This document shows, piece by piece, positions 1 through 9,650 of a stretch of DNA of 64,000 nucleotides (the stretch's first letter is position 1; the number at the start of each line of letters is the position of its first letter). The DNA lies in NCBI RefSeq assembly GCF_030814215.1, contig NZ_JAUSUT010000001.1, positions 5,704,001 to 5,768,000 of the forward strand. Reading direction: 5' to 3'. The translations under genes were made by a program, and so were the position numbers. A model generated the notes under the pieces. The model did no database searches. It was not told the origin of the DNA and saw nothing but the letters and a program-made list of their open reading frames with translations. The stretch is from Amycolatopsis thermophila (GTDB lineage Bacteria > Actinomycetota > Actinomycetes > Mycobacteriales > Pseudonocardiaceae).

Positions 1-415
1 CGGCGAGCGCTTCGGGCACCCGGGAGATCCGGCGCGCGAGGACGGCCCAGTCCTCGTCCGAGTCCGTGGGCATCATCAGGAACACGTTCCGCAGGTTCTG
101 CAGCGGCCCGAGGATGTTGCGGACCGAACGCAGGTGCTCGCCGGACGCGCTGACCGCCAGGCCGGTCTCCAGCCGCTCCCGCAGCAGCCGGGCGCAGCGG
201 CGCTCGTCGTCGCCCTCCGGGGTCAGCGCGTCGAGCCGGGCCAGGGTCGCGGTGGCCAGCTCGTCGCGGGCGAGCTGGCCGTCGGGGGAGAGGTCGGTGA
301 GGCGGTCCTCCCCGGGCGCGATGCCGAGCATGGTGCCCAGCTGGGGGTCGGCGGCACAGGCCTGGGCGACGTGGGAGTCCGCGAGATCACGCACGGCGGC
401 GGTGGGGTCCGGCAC
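1..415 (-). CDS. DUF885 family protein, N-terminal part (runs off left edge)
   Basis: The reverse strand reads open from a GTG at 415 to the window edge (138 codons); an in-frame TAG at 425-427 lies just before the GTG. The protein begins [16 protein letters not shown] and continues with a segment ending [19 protein letters not shown]. That resembles the N-terminus of DUF885 proteins, large helical proteins thought to be metal-dependent carboxypeptidase-like hydrolases. The catalytic HExxH region would lie beyond the edge, so activity cannot be judged. The gene is divergent from nadE, with 60 bp between the two starts. The family call rests on the N-terminal pattern only. Confidence 0.6.
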   Translation of the reverse strand, partial: MPDPTAAVRDLADSHVAQACAADPQLGTMLGIAPGEDRLTDLSPDGQLARDELATATLARLDALTPEGDDERRCARLLRERLETGLAVSASGEHLRSVRNILGPLQNLRNVFLMMPTDSDEDWAVLARRISRVPEALA

Positions 416-475
416 GGTCGGAGTCTAGATCTAGGCTCGGAGGGGCAAGGCAACGCACGCGGAAACGGGGACAGT

Positions 476-2539
476 GTGACAGCAGCGCAGGGCCACGACT
501 TCACCTCGCTCTACCGGCACGGCTTCGTGCGGGTGGCCTCCGCGGTCCCGGAGGTCCGCGTGGCCGACCCGGAGTTCAACGCGGACGCGACGCTGGCGAT
601 GGCCCGCCGCGCGGCCGACGACGGCGTGGCGCTGACCGTGTTCCCCGAGCTGGGCTTTTCCGCCTACACCGCGGACGACCTGTTCCACCAGGACGCGCTG
701 CAGGGCGCGGTCGACGACGCCGTGGCCCGGTTCGTCCAGGAGTCGGCGGACCTGCCCGGGGTGTTCGCGATCGGCGCGCCGCAGCGGATCGACGGGCGGC
801 TGTTCAACTGCGGCATCGTCGTCCACCGTGGACAGGTGCTGGGCGCGGTGTCGAAGAGCTACCTGCCCAGCTACCGCGAGTTCTACGAGAAGCGGCAGTT
901 CGTGGCGGCCCGCGACGCGGTGTCCGAACGGGCCCGCATCGCCGGGCAGGACGTGCCCTTCGGCAGCGACCTGCTCTTCGCCGCGCCGAACGTGCCCGGC
1001 CTGGTGTTCCACGTCGAGATCTGCGAGGACGGCTGGGTGCCGGTGACCCCGAGCGGGTTCGGCGCGCTGGCCGGGGCGACGGTGCTGCTCAACCTGTCGG
1101 CGAGCAACATCGTGATCGGCAAGGCCGGGTACCGGCGCACGCTGTGCACCGGCCACTCCGCGCGGTTCGTCGCGGCCTACGTGTACTCGGCGGCCGGGCC
1201 GGGGGAGTCCACGACGGACCTGGCCTGGGACGGTCAGGCGGTGATCGCGGAGAACGGGTCGTTGCTGGCCGAGGGCGAGCGGTTCGTGGCGGACCAGCTG
1301 GTCACCGCGGACGTCGACCTGGAGCGGCTGGCCGCGGACCGGTTGCGGATGACCAGTTTCAGCGACAACGCCCACGACCACCGGGAGCGGCTCAAGCGGT
1401 TCCGGCGGGTGGAGTTCGACCTTCAGCTGCCGCCGGGGCCGGTGCGGCTGCGGCGCGAGATCCAGCGTTTCCCGTACGTGCCGGCGAACACGGCCGACCG
1501 CAACGAGCGCTGCCGCGAGGTCCACCACATCCAGGTGCAGGGGCTGACGCAGCGGCTGGCGGCGACCGGGATCGAGAAGGTCGTCATCGGCGTGTCCGGC
1601 GGGCTCGACTCGACCCAGGCGCTGATCATCGCCGCGCAGAGCATGGACAAGCTCGGCCTGCCGCGGGAGAACGTGCTGGCCTACACGATGCCCGGGTTCG
1701 CCACCAGCGACCACACCCTGGCCAACGCGCACAAGCTGATGAAGGCGCTGGGGGCGTCGGCGCACGAGATCGACATCCGGCCCTCGGCGAAGCAGATGCT
1801 GGCCGACCTCGGGCACCCGGCCGCCGACGGGGCGCCGGTGTACGACGTGACGTTCGAGAACGTGCAGGCGGGGGAGCGGACCTCGCACCTGTTCCGGCTG
1901 GCCAACCACCACGGCGCACTCGTGGTGGGCACCGGCGACCTCAGCGAGCAGGCGCTGGGCTGGGCGACCTACGGGGTGGGCGACCAGATGTCGCACTACA
2001 ACGTCAACGCCTCGGTGCCCAAGACGCTGATCCGCTACCTGATCGCGTGGGAGGTGGCGACCGAGCGGCTCGGCGAGGGCGCGGACGAGGTGCTGCGCTC
2101 GATCCTGGCCACCGAGATCTCGCCCGAGCTGGTGCCGGGGGAGGGCCCGGGCTCGGGGCCGGCGCAGAGCTCGGAGGCGAAGGTCGGCCCGTACGAGCTG
2201 CAGGACTTCCACCTGTACTACCTGCTGCGGTTCGGCTACCGGCCCAGCCGGATCGCCTACCTGGCTCAGCACGCGTGGGGTGACGTCGACACCGGCCAGT
2301 GGCCGGACCTGGTGCCCGAGGACGAGCGCAACAGCTACGACCTGCCCACGATCAAGAAGTGGCTGCGCGAATTCCTGTGGCGCTTCATCCAGACGAGCCA
2401 GTTCAAGCGCTCCGCGATGCCCAACGCGCCGAAGGTCGGATCGGGCGGATCGCTGTCCCCCCGCGGCGACTGGCGCGCGCCCAGCGACGCGAGCGCGCGG
2501 GCGTGGCTGGACGAGCTGGAGGCGAACGTCCCCGGCTGA
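476..2539 (+). CDS. nadE: Glutamine-dependent NAD(+) synthetase
   Basis: Makes NAD+ from nicotinate adenine dinucleotide using ATP and ammonia released from glutamine; cytosolic last step of NAD synthesis. The N-terminal nitrilase-type glutaminase carries its triad: Glu58 in VFPELGFS, Lys127 in SKSYLP and Cys183 in EICEDGW. The C-terminal synthetase has the ATP-pyrophosphatase loop SGGLDST near residue 374 and the motif [16 protein letters not shown]. The 687-aa length fits the mycobacterial two-domain enzyme (about 680 aa). The reading frame stays open upstream to 134, but similarity begins at the GTG at 476 ([17 protein letters not shown]), so I start there. Confidence 0.97.
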   Translation: MTAAQGHDFTSLYRHGFVRVASAVPEVRVADPEFNADATLAMARRAADDGVALTVFPELGFSAYTADDLFHQDALQGAVDDAVARFVQESADLPGVFAIGAPQRIDGRLFNCGIVVHRGQVLGAVSKSYLPSYREFYEKRQFVAARDAVSERARIAGQDVPFGSDLLFAAPNVPGLVFHVEICEDGWVPVTPSGFGALAGATVLLNLSASNIVIGKAGYRRTLCTGHSARFVAAYVYSAAGPGESTTDLAWDGQAVIAENGSLLAEGERFVADQLVTADVDLERLAADRLRMTSFSDNAHDHRERLKRFRRVEFDLQLPPGPVRLRREIQRFPYVPANTADRNERCREVHHIQVQGLTQRLAATGIEKVVIGVSGGLDSTQALIIAAQSMDKLGLPRENVLAYTMPGFATSDHTLANAHKLMKALGASAHEIDIRPSAKQMLADLGHPAADGAPVYDVTFENVQAGERTSHLFRLANHHGALVVGTGDLSEQALGWATYGVGDQMSHYNVNASVPKTLIRYLIAWEVATERLGEGADEVLRSILATEISPELVPGEGPGSGPAQSSEAKVGPYELQDFHLYYLLRFGYRPSRIAYLAQHAWGDVDTGQWPDLVPEDERNSYDLPTIKKWLREFLWRFIQTSQFKRSAMPNAPKVGSGGSLSPRGDWRAPSDASARAWLDELEANVPG

Positions 2540-2550
2540 CGCCGCAACGG

Positions 2551-2564
2551 GCGGGCGTGCCCGC
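2551..2564. terminator. Small GC hairpin between convergent nadE and DUF1876 gene
   Basis: GCGGGC and GCCCGC face each other across two bases, in the 49-bp gap between the convergent stops. There is no T-run and the loop is very tight, so this is only a possible terminator. Confidence 0.3.
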
Positions 2565-2588
2565 GCCGGCGAGGGGAACCCCGCCGGG

Positions 2589-2858
2589 TCAGGTGACGCG
2601 TTGCCCGGGGAAGGTGAACTGCGTGTCGATGTCGGAGGCGACGGCTTCGAGCAGTTCCTCGGTCAGGTCGCTCAGGGCCCGCGCCAGGGCGAGTTCGGCC
2701 GCGATCGGCGGCAGGTGCTGGCCGCGCGGTCCGTTCTGGACCAGTCCGATGCCGGTGAAGCGGGTACCGTCGGTGCCGCCGAGCCGGATTTCCGCGCGCG
2801 TGACACCCCCGATCTCGTCCAGGCCGATGTCCATCTTCCAGTGGCAGGGTTGCCGCAT
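2589..2858 (-). CDS. DUF1876 (dsRBD-like fold) protein
   Basis: An 89-aa protein opening MRQPCHWKMDIGLDEIGG, with the family features TRAEIRLGG, a central GIGLVQNGP segment and a helical end LALARALSDLTEELLEAVASDI. DUF1876 proteins are small actinobacterial proteins with a double-stranded-RNA-binding-like fold and no defined biochemical role. The ATG at 2856-2858 follows GAGGAG on the reverse strand. In mycobacteria a DUF1876 protein (Rv1738) belongs to the DosR regulon, so its place beside a DosR/DosS island may not be chance. I see no clear DosR box directly upstream. Confidence 0.8.
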   Translation of the reverse strand: MRQPCHWKMDIGLDEIGGVTRAEIRLGGTDGTRFTGIGLVQNGPRGQHLPPIAAELALARALSDLTEELLEAVASDIDTQFTFPGQRVT

Positions 2859-2927
2859 GCACGCTCCTCGTCCGATCTGGCCTCACTGTCCCTGTTCGCG
2901 CCGTCCCGGCCCAAGAGTCGGAAGTCC

Positions 2928-3650
2928 CTAACTCCCGCGCTGCACGGCCCAGGCGAGCACCAGCCCGCCCGAGTTGAGCGCCAGGTGCACCAGCGCGGGG
3001 GCCAGGATTCCGCGGCCGCCGTAGCGCAGCGCGCACAACGCGACCCCGGCGGCCGCCGCCCCGGCCATCGCCAGCACCGACAGCACCGGCAAGGGGATCT
3101 GCCCCGCCGCGGCGTCGACGGCGGCGTTGCGGCGCAACGCCAGTGACGGCAACAGGTGCCACAACCCGAACAACGCCGAGGCCCCCAGCACGGGACGCCA
3201 GCGCCACCGGTCGCCGCCGCCGAGCAGCGCGGGCAGGACGCCGCGGAAGGCGACCTCCTCCACGAGCACGGTGCCCAGCGGGATGCGCACCAGCGCCAGC
3301 CACACCACCTCGCCCACCGGCGGCCGCCCGACGCGGCCGTCGTGGAACAGGGTCCGCAGCGCGGGCACGGCCAGCGCGACCGCGAACCCGGCCACGACCA
3401 CCAGACAGGCGATCCCGCCGGTGCGCGCCGACCGTCCCCCGTGCCGCGCGGACAGCCCCATCTCGGCCCAGCCCAGGCCGGCCAGCCGCCCCAGTCCGAT
3501 GAGGACACCCGCCGTCGCCGCCCCGCACACCGGGTAGGCCCAGCCGGGCAGGACCCGGTTGGCCAACGTGGTCGCCGCGGCCAGCGCCGCGACGGCACCG
3601 GCGACGGCGATCCGGCCCGGCAGCCGGGGCAGGGCGTCGATCTCACGCAT
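2928..3650 (-). CDS. CPBP-family intramembrane glutamic endopeptidase
   Basis: A 240-aa membrane protein of the CaaX-protease/bacteriocin-processing (Abi) family. The conserved active-site motifs are present in order: VEEVAFRGVLPALL (EExxxR), FGLWHLLPS and LVHLALNSGG. About seven hydrophobic stretches surround them. These enzymes cleave substrates within the membrane; actinobacterial substrates are mostly unknown. The gene starts with ATG at 3650. A weak GGGAC-CAAC-GGCCC dyad lies just upstream at 3672-3691, so membership of the dormancy island is possible but unproven. Confidence 0.85.
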   Translation of the reverse strand: MREIDALPRLPGRIAVAGAVAALAAATTLANRVLPGWAYPVCGAATAGVLIGLGRLAGLGWAEMGLSARHGGRSARTGGIACLVVVAGFAVALAVPALRTLFHDGRVGRPPVGEVVWLALVRIPLGTVLVEEVAFRGVLPALLGGGDRWRWRPVLGASALFGLWHLLPSLALRRNAAVDAAAGQIPLPVLSVLAMAGAAAAGVALCALRYGGRGILAPALVHLALNSGGLVLAWAVQRGS

Positions 3651-3671
3651 CCACCCCAGTGTGCCCGCCGG

Positions 3672-3691
3672 GCAGGGACCAACGGCCCTTC
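3672..3691. promoter_or_regulatory. Weak DosR-like dyad
   Basis: The 20-mer centred on GGGACCAACGGCCC matches the mycobacterial DosR consensus TTSGGGACTWWAGTCCCSAA at 11 of 20 positions by hand alignment, with the GGGAC and CCC cores kept. It lies between the CPBP gene and the Rv1733c-like gene, about 140 bp before the latter. On its own it is weak evidence. Confidence 0.25.
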
Positions 3692-3830
3692 ACCTCCGGC
3701 CCCCTCGCCGGTCACGCTGGACACCGGAGCACCCGACGTGGAGGACGGAGATGACCGGCGCAGCACTGGTCCGGACGGGCGGCCGTGAGTGGATCCCCGT
3801 GCCGGCGCGCGGGTTGAACTGAGGTGCGCG

Positions 3831-4409
3831 ATGACGGCCCCCGTCTCCCCGCTCCTCCGGTTCTGGCGACTGCTGCGCCCGGGCGGGCCGCTCGCGCGTC
3901 CGTGGGACCGCTGGGAGGCGCGCCTGCTGATCGCCGCGATCCTGCTGGCCCTTCTCGCCGTGCCGGTCTCGGGCGCGCTGGCGTCGGACGTCTACGGGCG
4001 GCAGGCGGAGGTCGCGCGGGAGCAGCAGGCCGACCGGACCCGGGCGAGCGCACTGCTGCTGGCCGACGCGGACCCGTTCGTGACCGGCGGACCGGCCGCC
4101 CAGGTGGACGAGGTCCCGGCGCGCTGGCTCCTGCCGGACGGCACCGACCGCACCGGATCGCTGCAGGTCCCGGCGGGCACGCACCGGGGTGCGCGGGTGC
4201 CGATCTGGATCGACCGGACGGGGGAGCCGGTCCCGCCGCCGCTGTCGACGTTCAACGCGCTGAGCATCGCGCTCAGCATCGCCCTGCTCGTGTGGCTCGG
4301 CGTGGTACTGGCCCTGGCGTTCGTCGTGTTCGTGGTGCACTTCGCGCTCGACCGTCTGCGCGCGGCGGCCTGGGCCCGGGAATGGGAGACCCTCGGCAGC
4401 GACCGATGA
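3831..4409 (+). CDS. Rv1733c-like membrane protein
   Basis: A 192-aa protein with one membrane segment near residues 33-52 (LLIAAILLALLAVPVSGALA) and a second near 145-170 (IALSIALLVWLGVVLALAFVVF), flanking an extracytoplasmic part of about 90 residues. The layout and the segment APVSPLLRFWRLLRPGGPL resemble Rv1733c-type proteins, whose mycobacterial members belong to the DosR dormancy regulon; function unknown. I start at the ATG at 3831, seven bases after GAGG; an upstream in-frame start at 3789 lacks a ribosome site. The gene converges with dosR. Confidence 0.75.
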   Translation: MTAPVSPLLRFWRLLRPGGPLARPWDRWEARLLIAAILLALLAVPVSGALASDVYGRQAEVAREQQADRTRASALLLADADPFVTGGPAAQVDEVPARWLLPDGTDRTGSLQVPAGTHRGARVPIWIDRTGEPVPPPLSTFNALSIALSIALLVWLGVVLALAFVVFVVHFALDRLRAAAWAREWETLGSDR

Positions 4410-4464
4410 CCGCTCCCGGGAACACCTCCACGGTGTATAACGCCCTATACGGCGCGGCTTTGTC

Positions 4465-4482
4465 GCGACCTATTCAGGTCGC
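4465..4482. terminator. Hairpin over the end of dosR
   Basis: GCGACCT and AGGTCGC pair across ATTC, a 7-bp stem that includes the dosR stop codon. It lies between two convergent genes. No U-tract follows, as is usual in such GC-rich DNA. Confidence 0.35.
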
Positions 4483-5123
4483 TGCAGCTTCCCCGCCGGG
4501 CGCAACTTCGTCGCAAGGACGGCGGCCTGGGTCCGGCGCTCGAGCCCGAGTTTGGTGAGCAGCCGGGAGACGTAGTTCTTCACGGTCTTCTCCGCCAGGA
4601 ACATCCGCTCGGCGATCTGGCGGTTGGTCAGGCCTTCGCCGATGAGCTCCAGCAGGGTCCGTTCGCGGTTGCTGAGGGCGGCCAGCGGGCCGGTCTCAGC
4701 GGCGTCGGCGCGCAGCTTCGCCATCAGGGTGGCCGCTGCGCGCGTGTCGAGCAGCGACCGTCCCGATCCGACCTCACGCACGGCGGACACCAGCTGGAGC
4801 CCCTGGATGTCCTTGATGACGTAGCCGCCGGCGCCGGCGAGGATCGCGTTGAGCATGGCCTCCTCGTCGGTGTAGGAGGTCAGGATCAGCACGTTCAGCT
4901 CGGGCAGCCGGGACCGCAGCTCGCGGCACAGCTCGATGCCGTTGCCGTCGGGCAGCCGCACGTCGAGCACGGCCACGTCGGGCCGCAGCGCCAAGATCCG
5001 GGAGAGGGCCTGGGCCGCGGTCGACGCTTCGCCGACGACGGTCAGCCCGGGGTCGGTCTCGAGGAGGTCGCCGACCCCGCGTCGCACGACCTCGTGGTCG
5101 TCGACGAGAAAGACCTTGATCAC
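4470..5123 (-). CDS. dosR: DosR/DevR-type response regulator (NarL/LuxR family)
   Basis: A 217-aa two-component regulator, the same length as M. tuberculosis DosR. The receiver domain has the acidic pair D8-D9 and the phospho-acceptor D54 in [15 protein letters not shown]. The C-terminal LuxR-type helix-turn-helix reads [25 protein letters not shown] without gaps relative to DosR. In mycobacteria this protein is phosphorylated by haem kinases under hypoxia, NO or CO and switches on dormancy genes. The GTG at 5123 follows AAGGGA. A strong DosR box at 5204-5223 sits about 80 bp upstream, suggesting autoregulation. Its probable partner kinase is encoded at 6318-8042, separated from it by an alcohol dehydrogenase gene. 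Confidence 0.95.
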   Translation of the reverse strand: MIKVFLVDDHEVVRRGVGDLLETDPGLTVVGEASTAAQALSRILALRPDVAVLDVRLPDGNGIELCRELRSRLPELNVLILTSYTDEEAMLNAILAGAGGYVIKDIQGLQLVSAVREVGSGRSLLDTRAAATLMAKLRADAAETGPLAALSNRERTLLELIGEGLTNRQIAERMFLAEKTVKNYVSRLLTKLGLERRTQAAVLATKLRPAGKLQRPE

Positions 5124-5203
5124 GCCGTCATCCCTTCCGACCGACGGAACCCACCCAGGGTACGGGCGGCCGCACCCCGGGCAGGCGGCCTTGGTCCCGA
5201 ATC

Positions 5204-5223
5204 GTGGGGACCAAGGTCCCCAA
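5204..5223. promoter_or_regulatory. DosR box upstream of dosR
   Basis: GTGGGGACCAAGGTCCCCAA matches the mycobacterial DosR consensus TTSGGGACTWWAGTCCCSAA at 17 of 20 positions (mismatches at 1, 9 and 12). An overlapping inverted repeat, TTGGTCCC at 5191-5198 with GGGACCAA at 5207-5214, may form a second half-site arrangement. It lies about 80 bp before the dosR start and just past the end of the alcohol dehydrogenase gene. Confidence 0.75.
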
Positions 5224-5249
5224 CCGAGTGGTTCGCCTCGCCCGCCCGT

Positions 5250-6248
5250 TCAGGGCCGGAGAACCGCCGCGCCGCGGACCCGGCCCGCGGCGAGGTCGGC
5301 CAGCGCCTGGTCGGCCTGGTCGAGCGCGTACTCCGTGGTCACGACGCGCAGCGGGTGCTCGGCGGCAAAGCCGAGGAACTCACGCGCGTCACGGCGGGTG
5401 GCGGAGGTGACGCTGCGCAGCGTGCGCTCCTGGAACAGGTGCCGCTGGTAGTGCAGGGCCGGGACGTCGGTGAGGTGGATGCCGGCCACGGCGAGTGTGC
5501 CGCCGCGATCGAGGGCCGCCAGTGCGGGCGGCACGAGGTCTCCGGACGGGGCGAACAGGATCGCCGCGTCGAGCGGTTCCGGTGCCGGGTCCTCGGCGTC
5601 GCCCGCGGAGGTGGCGCCGAGGTCGAGCGCGAGCTGCCGGGCGCGGTTGCTGCGGGTCATGACGTGCACGGTGGCACCTTCGGCCAGGGCGACCTGGGCG
5701 GCCAGGTGTGCGCTGGCGCCGAAGCCGTAGATCCCGAGCCGCCCGCCGCGGGGCAGTTCGCTGCGGCGCAGGGCGCGGTAGCCGATGATCCCGGCGCACA
5801 GCAGGGGCGCCAGCTCGGTGACGGAATAGCCGCCGGGCAGCCGGTGCGCGTAGGCGGCCGGGACGGTCGTGAAGCGGGCGTAGCCGCCGTCGTCGTCCCA
5901 GCCGGTGTAGCGCGAGTCCGGGCAGAGGTTCTCGGCGCCGCGGCGGCAGTACCGGCACTCGCCGCAGGTGCCGCGCAACCAGGCGGCGCCGACGCGGTCG
6001 CCGGGGGTGAACCCGGTGACGTGCGGGCCGAGGGCGGCGACCTCGCCGACCACCTCGTGGCCCGGGACCACACCGCCGCGGTGTACCGGCAGGTCGCCTT
6101 CGACGACGTGCAGGTCGGTGCGGCAGACCCCGCACGCGAGGACGCGCAGGAGCAGGTCCCCGCCGGCGACGTCGGGGACCGGTTCGTTGCGCAGTTCGAA
6201 CTTGCGGGTGCCCGGAGGGCCGGGCCGGAACACTCGCCAGGCGTGCAC
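5250..6248 (-). CDS. Zinc-dependent alcohol dehydrogenase (AdhA type)
   Basis: A 332-aa medium-chain dehydrogenase. Catalytic zinc ligands are seen in [10 protein letters not shown] and PGHEVVG, and structural-zinc cysteines in [18 protein letters not shown]. The coenzyme site shows the glycine motif GIYGFGAS. It resembles the zinc-binding alcohol dehydrogenase family that includes mycobacterial AdhA (Rv1862), which interconverts alcohols and aldehydes with NAD(P)H. The start is a GTG at 6248. A DosR-like dyad 33 bp upstream (6281-6300) and its place between dosR and the sensor kinase suggest hypoxic induction, perhaps for NADH reoxidation. Physiological substrate unknown. Confidence 0.88.
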   Translation of the reverse strand: MHAWRVFRPGPPGTRKFELRNEPVPDVAGGDLLLRVLACGVCRTDLHVVEGDLPVHRGGVVPGHEVVGEVAALGPHVTGFTPGDRVGAAWLRGTCGECRYCRRGAENLCPDSRYTGWDDDGGYARFTTVPAAYAHRLPGGYSVTELAPLLCAGIIGYRALRRSELPRGGRLGIYGFGASAHLAAQVALAEGATVHVMTRSNRARQLALDLGATSAGDAEDPAPEPLDAAILFAPSGDLVPPALAALDRGGTLAVAGIHLTDVPALHYQRHLFQERTLRSVTSATRRDAREFLGFAAEHPLRVVTTEYALDQADQALADLAAGRVRGAAVLRP

Positions 6249-6280
6249 GGTTCCAGCGTGGCCGAGCCCGGCGCCCGCGG

Positions 6281-6300
6281 TTAGGGCCGAAGGGCCCGAG
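6281..6300. promoter_or_regulatory. DosR-like box upstream of alcohol dehydrogenase
   Basis: TTAGGGCCGAAGGGCCCGAG matches the DosR consensus TTSGGGACTWWAGTCCCSAA at 14 of 20 positions, including both GGG/CCC cores and the central AA. It lies 33 bp upstream of the GTG of the alcohol dehydrogenase gene, where an activator could contact RNA polymerase. Confidence 0.5.
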
Positions 6301-6317
6301 CGCTGGTGCGGGCCAGG

Positions 6318-8078
<1,761 letters not shown>

Positions 8079-8220
8079 TCAAAAGCGTCCACGCGGTGGG
8101 CGATCGTGGTCGTGGAAAGGGCACAAAGACCCCGGGCGCGGTGACGCCGGGCCCTCGTGCGGGGTGGGGTGCGGGGGGACAGTGGGGTGATCCTGGTCCC
8201 TTCGTGGCCTGGAGGTCCGG

Positions 8221-9138
8221 ATGTCTCTCGCGAGCCAGGACCCGGTCAGGGCCGCACTCGACGCGGCGATCCGTGCGCCGTCGCCCCACAACAGCCAGCC
8301 GTGGCGGTTCCGGGTGTGCGGTGACCGGATCGACGTGGTGCTCGACGGCGACCGGATCCTGAAGGTCGCCGATCCGGAGGGGCGGGAGGCGCGGCTGGCC
8401 TGTGGGGCGGCGATCCTGAACGTGCGGCTGGCGTTGCGCGCCGCGGGGCGGGTGCCGGTGGAGGAGCTGATGCCGCGGCGGGACGCTCCGGAGCACCTGG
8501 CGACGGTGCGGCTCGGCGGGTGGCGGCCGGCGACGACGGACGATCTGGCGCTGGCGCGGGCGATCGGGTACCGGCGCAGCAACCGGCGCGCGTTCACGTC
8601 GCGGGAGGTGCCGGTGTGGGTGCGGCAGGCGCTGGTGCGGGCGGCGGCCGAGGAGGGCGCGGACCTGGTGGTCGTCCACGACGCCGGGCGGCTGGCGGAG
8701 CTGGAGGTGCTGGTGCGGGAGGCCGAGCGGTTGCAGGCGGAGGATCCGGCGTTCCAGGAGGAGGTGCGGCGGTGGACGGCGACGGACCCGTCGCGCGAGG
8801 ACGGGGTGCCCGCCGCGGTGGTGGGGCGGGGGCCGGAGTGGCCGTACGACCGCAGGCCGCTGGTTGCGGTGCTGGTCTCCGGTGCGGACACGCGGCTGGA
8901 GCAGGTGCGGGCCGGGCAGGCGTTGCAGCGGGTGTTGCTGCGGGCGACCACGGCCGGGGTCAGTGTGTCGTTCGTGTCGGAGCCGGTGGAGATCCCGTTG
9001 TTGCGGGCGGCGGTGGGCCGGCTGGCCGCGGTGCCGGGGTCGCCGCAGGTGGTGCTGCGGTTCGGGTACGGGTTCGCGGCTCCGGCGACGCGGCGGCGCC
9101 CGGTGTCGGCCGTGACGCGTTACACCGGTGGGGGTTAG
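8221..9138 (+). CDS. Acg-family nitroreductase-fold protein
   Basis: A 305-aa protein with the Acg/Rv3131 signature PSPHNSQPWRF near the N-terminus, YRRSNRRAFTSREVP in the middle and a second nitroreductase-like half. Acg (Rv2032), Rv3127 and Rv3131 are DosR-regulon proteins of M. tuberculosis. Acg binds FMN but has a lid over the active site and is thought to sequester flavin rather than reduce nitro compounds. The ATG at 8221 follows GGAGGT at 8211. Upstream there is only a partial DosR half-site (GGTCCC at 8195-8200). The gene diverges from the kinase gene across 178 bp. Confidence 0.9.
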   Translation: MSLASQDPVRAALDAAIRAPSPHNSQPWRFRVCGDRIDVVLDGDRILKVADPEGREARLACGAAILNVRLALRAAGRVPVEELMPRRDAPEHLATVRLGGWRPATTDDLALARAIGYRRSNRRAFTSREVPVWVRQALVRAAAEEGADLVVVHDAGRLAELEVLVREAERLQAEDPAFQEEVRRWTATDPSREDGVPAAVVGRGPEWPYDRRPLVAVLVSGADTRLEQVRAGQALQRVLLRATTAGVSVSFVSEPVEIPLLRAAVGRLAAVPGSPQVVLRFGYGFAAPATRRRPVSAVTRYTGGG

Positions 9139-9167
9139 CGGGGGCCGCGGCGGGGCATCTGTGCGGC

Positions 9168-9596
9168 ATGTCCGTTGACGATTCTCTGCCGACGCTGCGC
9201 CGGCTGGCCGACCTGGCGGAGCTGCTGATCCCCGGCGTGGTGGTCTACGTGCGGTATTCGCCGGGCCCGGAGTCCGATGCCGGGCACCCGAGCACCGACC
9301 ACGAGAGCGGGCTGGAGATGCCGGGGGTGTCGGTCAACCCGCTGAACGCGCCGGGCTGGTGGTCGTTGCCGGTGGAGGACTGGCTGGCGCGGCGGATCTG
9401 CCAGTACCTGCACCAGCAGCGGGAGGGGGCGCGGCCGTGGGTGCTGACCGGCAAGGAGGTGGACTTCGGGCCGGACAACGAGCCGCTGCTGGTGGACGTC
9501 GAGCCGATCGCGTGGATCGCCGACGAGCTGGTGGAGGAGGCGCGGGATCGGTACCACTCCCGGCTGGACGCGGGGCGCTCGACGCACGAAGATTGA
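9168..9596 (+). CDS. DUF6098-like conserved protein
   Basis: A 142-aa soluble protein beginning MSVDDSLPTLRRLADLAELL. It contains VVVYVRYSPGPESD, ESGLEMPGVSVNPLNAPGWW and VEDWLARRICQYLHQ, the pattern I associate with the actinobacterial DUF6098 family. Its function is unknown. The reading frame is open far upstream, but the ATG at 9168 lies just after the Acg-like stop and fits the family start. It sits between the Acg-like gene and the formate dehydrogenase operon on the same strand, so co-expression is likely. Confidence 0.7.
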   Translation: MSVDDSLPTLRRLADLAELLIPGVVVYVRYSPGPESDAGHPSTDHESGLEMPGVSVNPLNAPGWWSLPVEDWLARRICQYLHQQREGARPWVLTGKEVDFGPDNEPLLVDVEPIAWIADELVEEARDRYHSRLDAGRSTHED

Positions 9597-9650
9597 TCGT
9601 AGGTGTTTCGCGCGCCGGGTGATCGGGAATGCGGGGCCGGGAGGTGAGCG

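Noticed and set aside
431-2272. Long minus-strand open frame opposite nadE
   Set aside because: Low-complexity shadow of a well-recognised gene; no domain or start signal.
8108-8130. GGGCACAAAGACCCC as a DosR box before the sensor kinase
   Set aside because: Only about 11 of 20 consensus matches and the GAC/GTC arms are not preserved.
8176-8200. GGGAC...GTCCC pair before the Acg-like gene as a DosR box
   Set aside because: The arms are 15 bases apart, not the four of a DosR box; only a half-site is credible.
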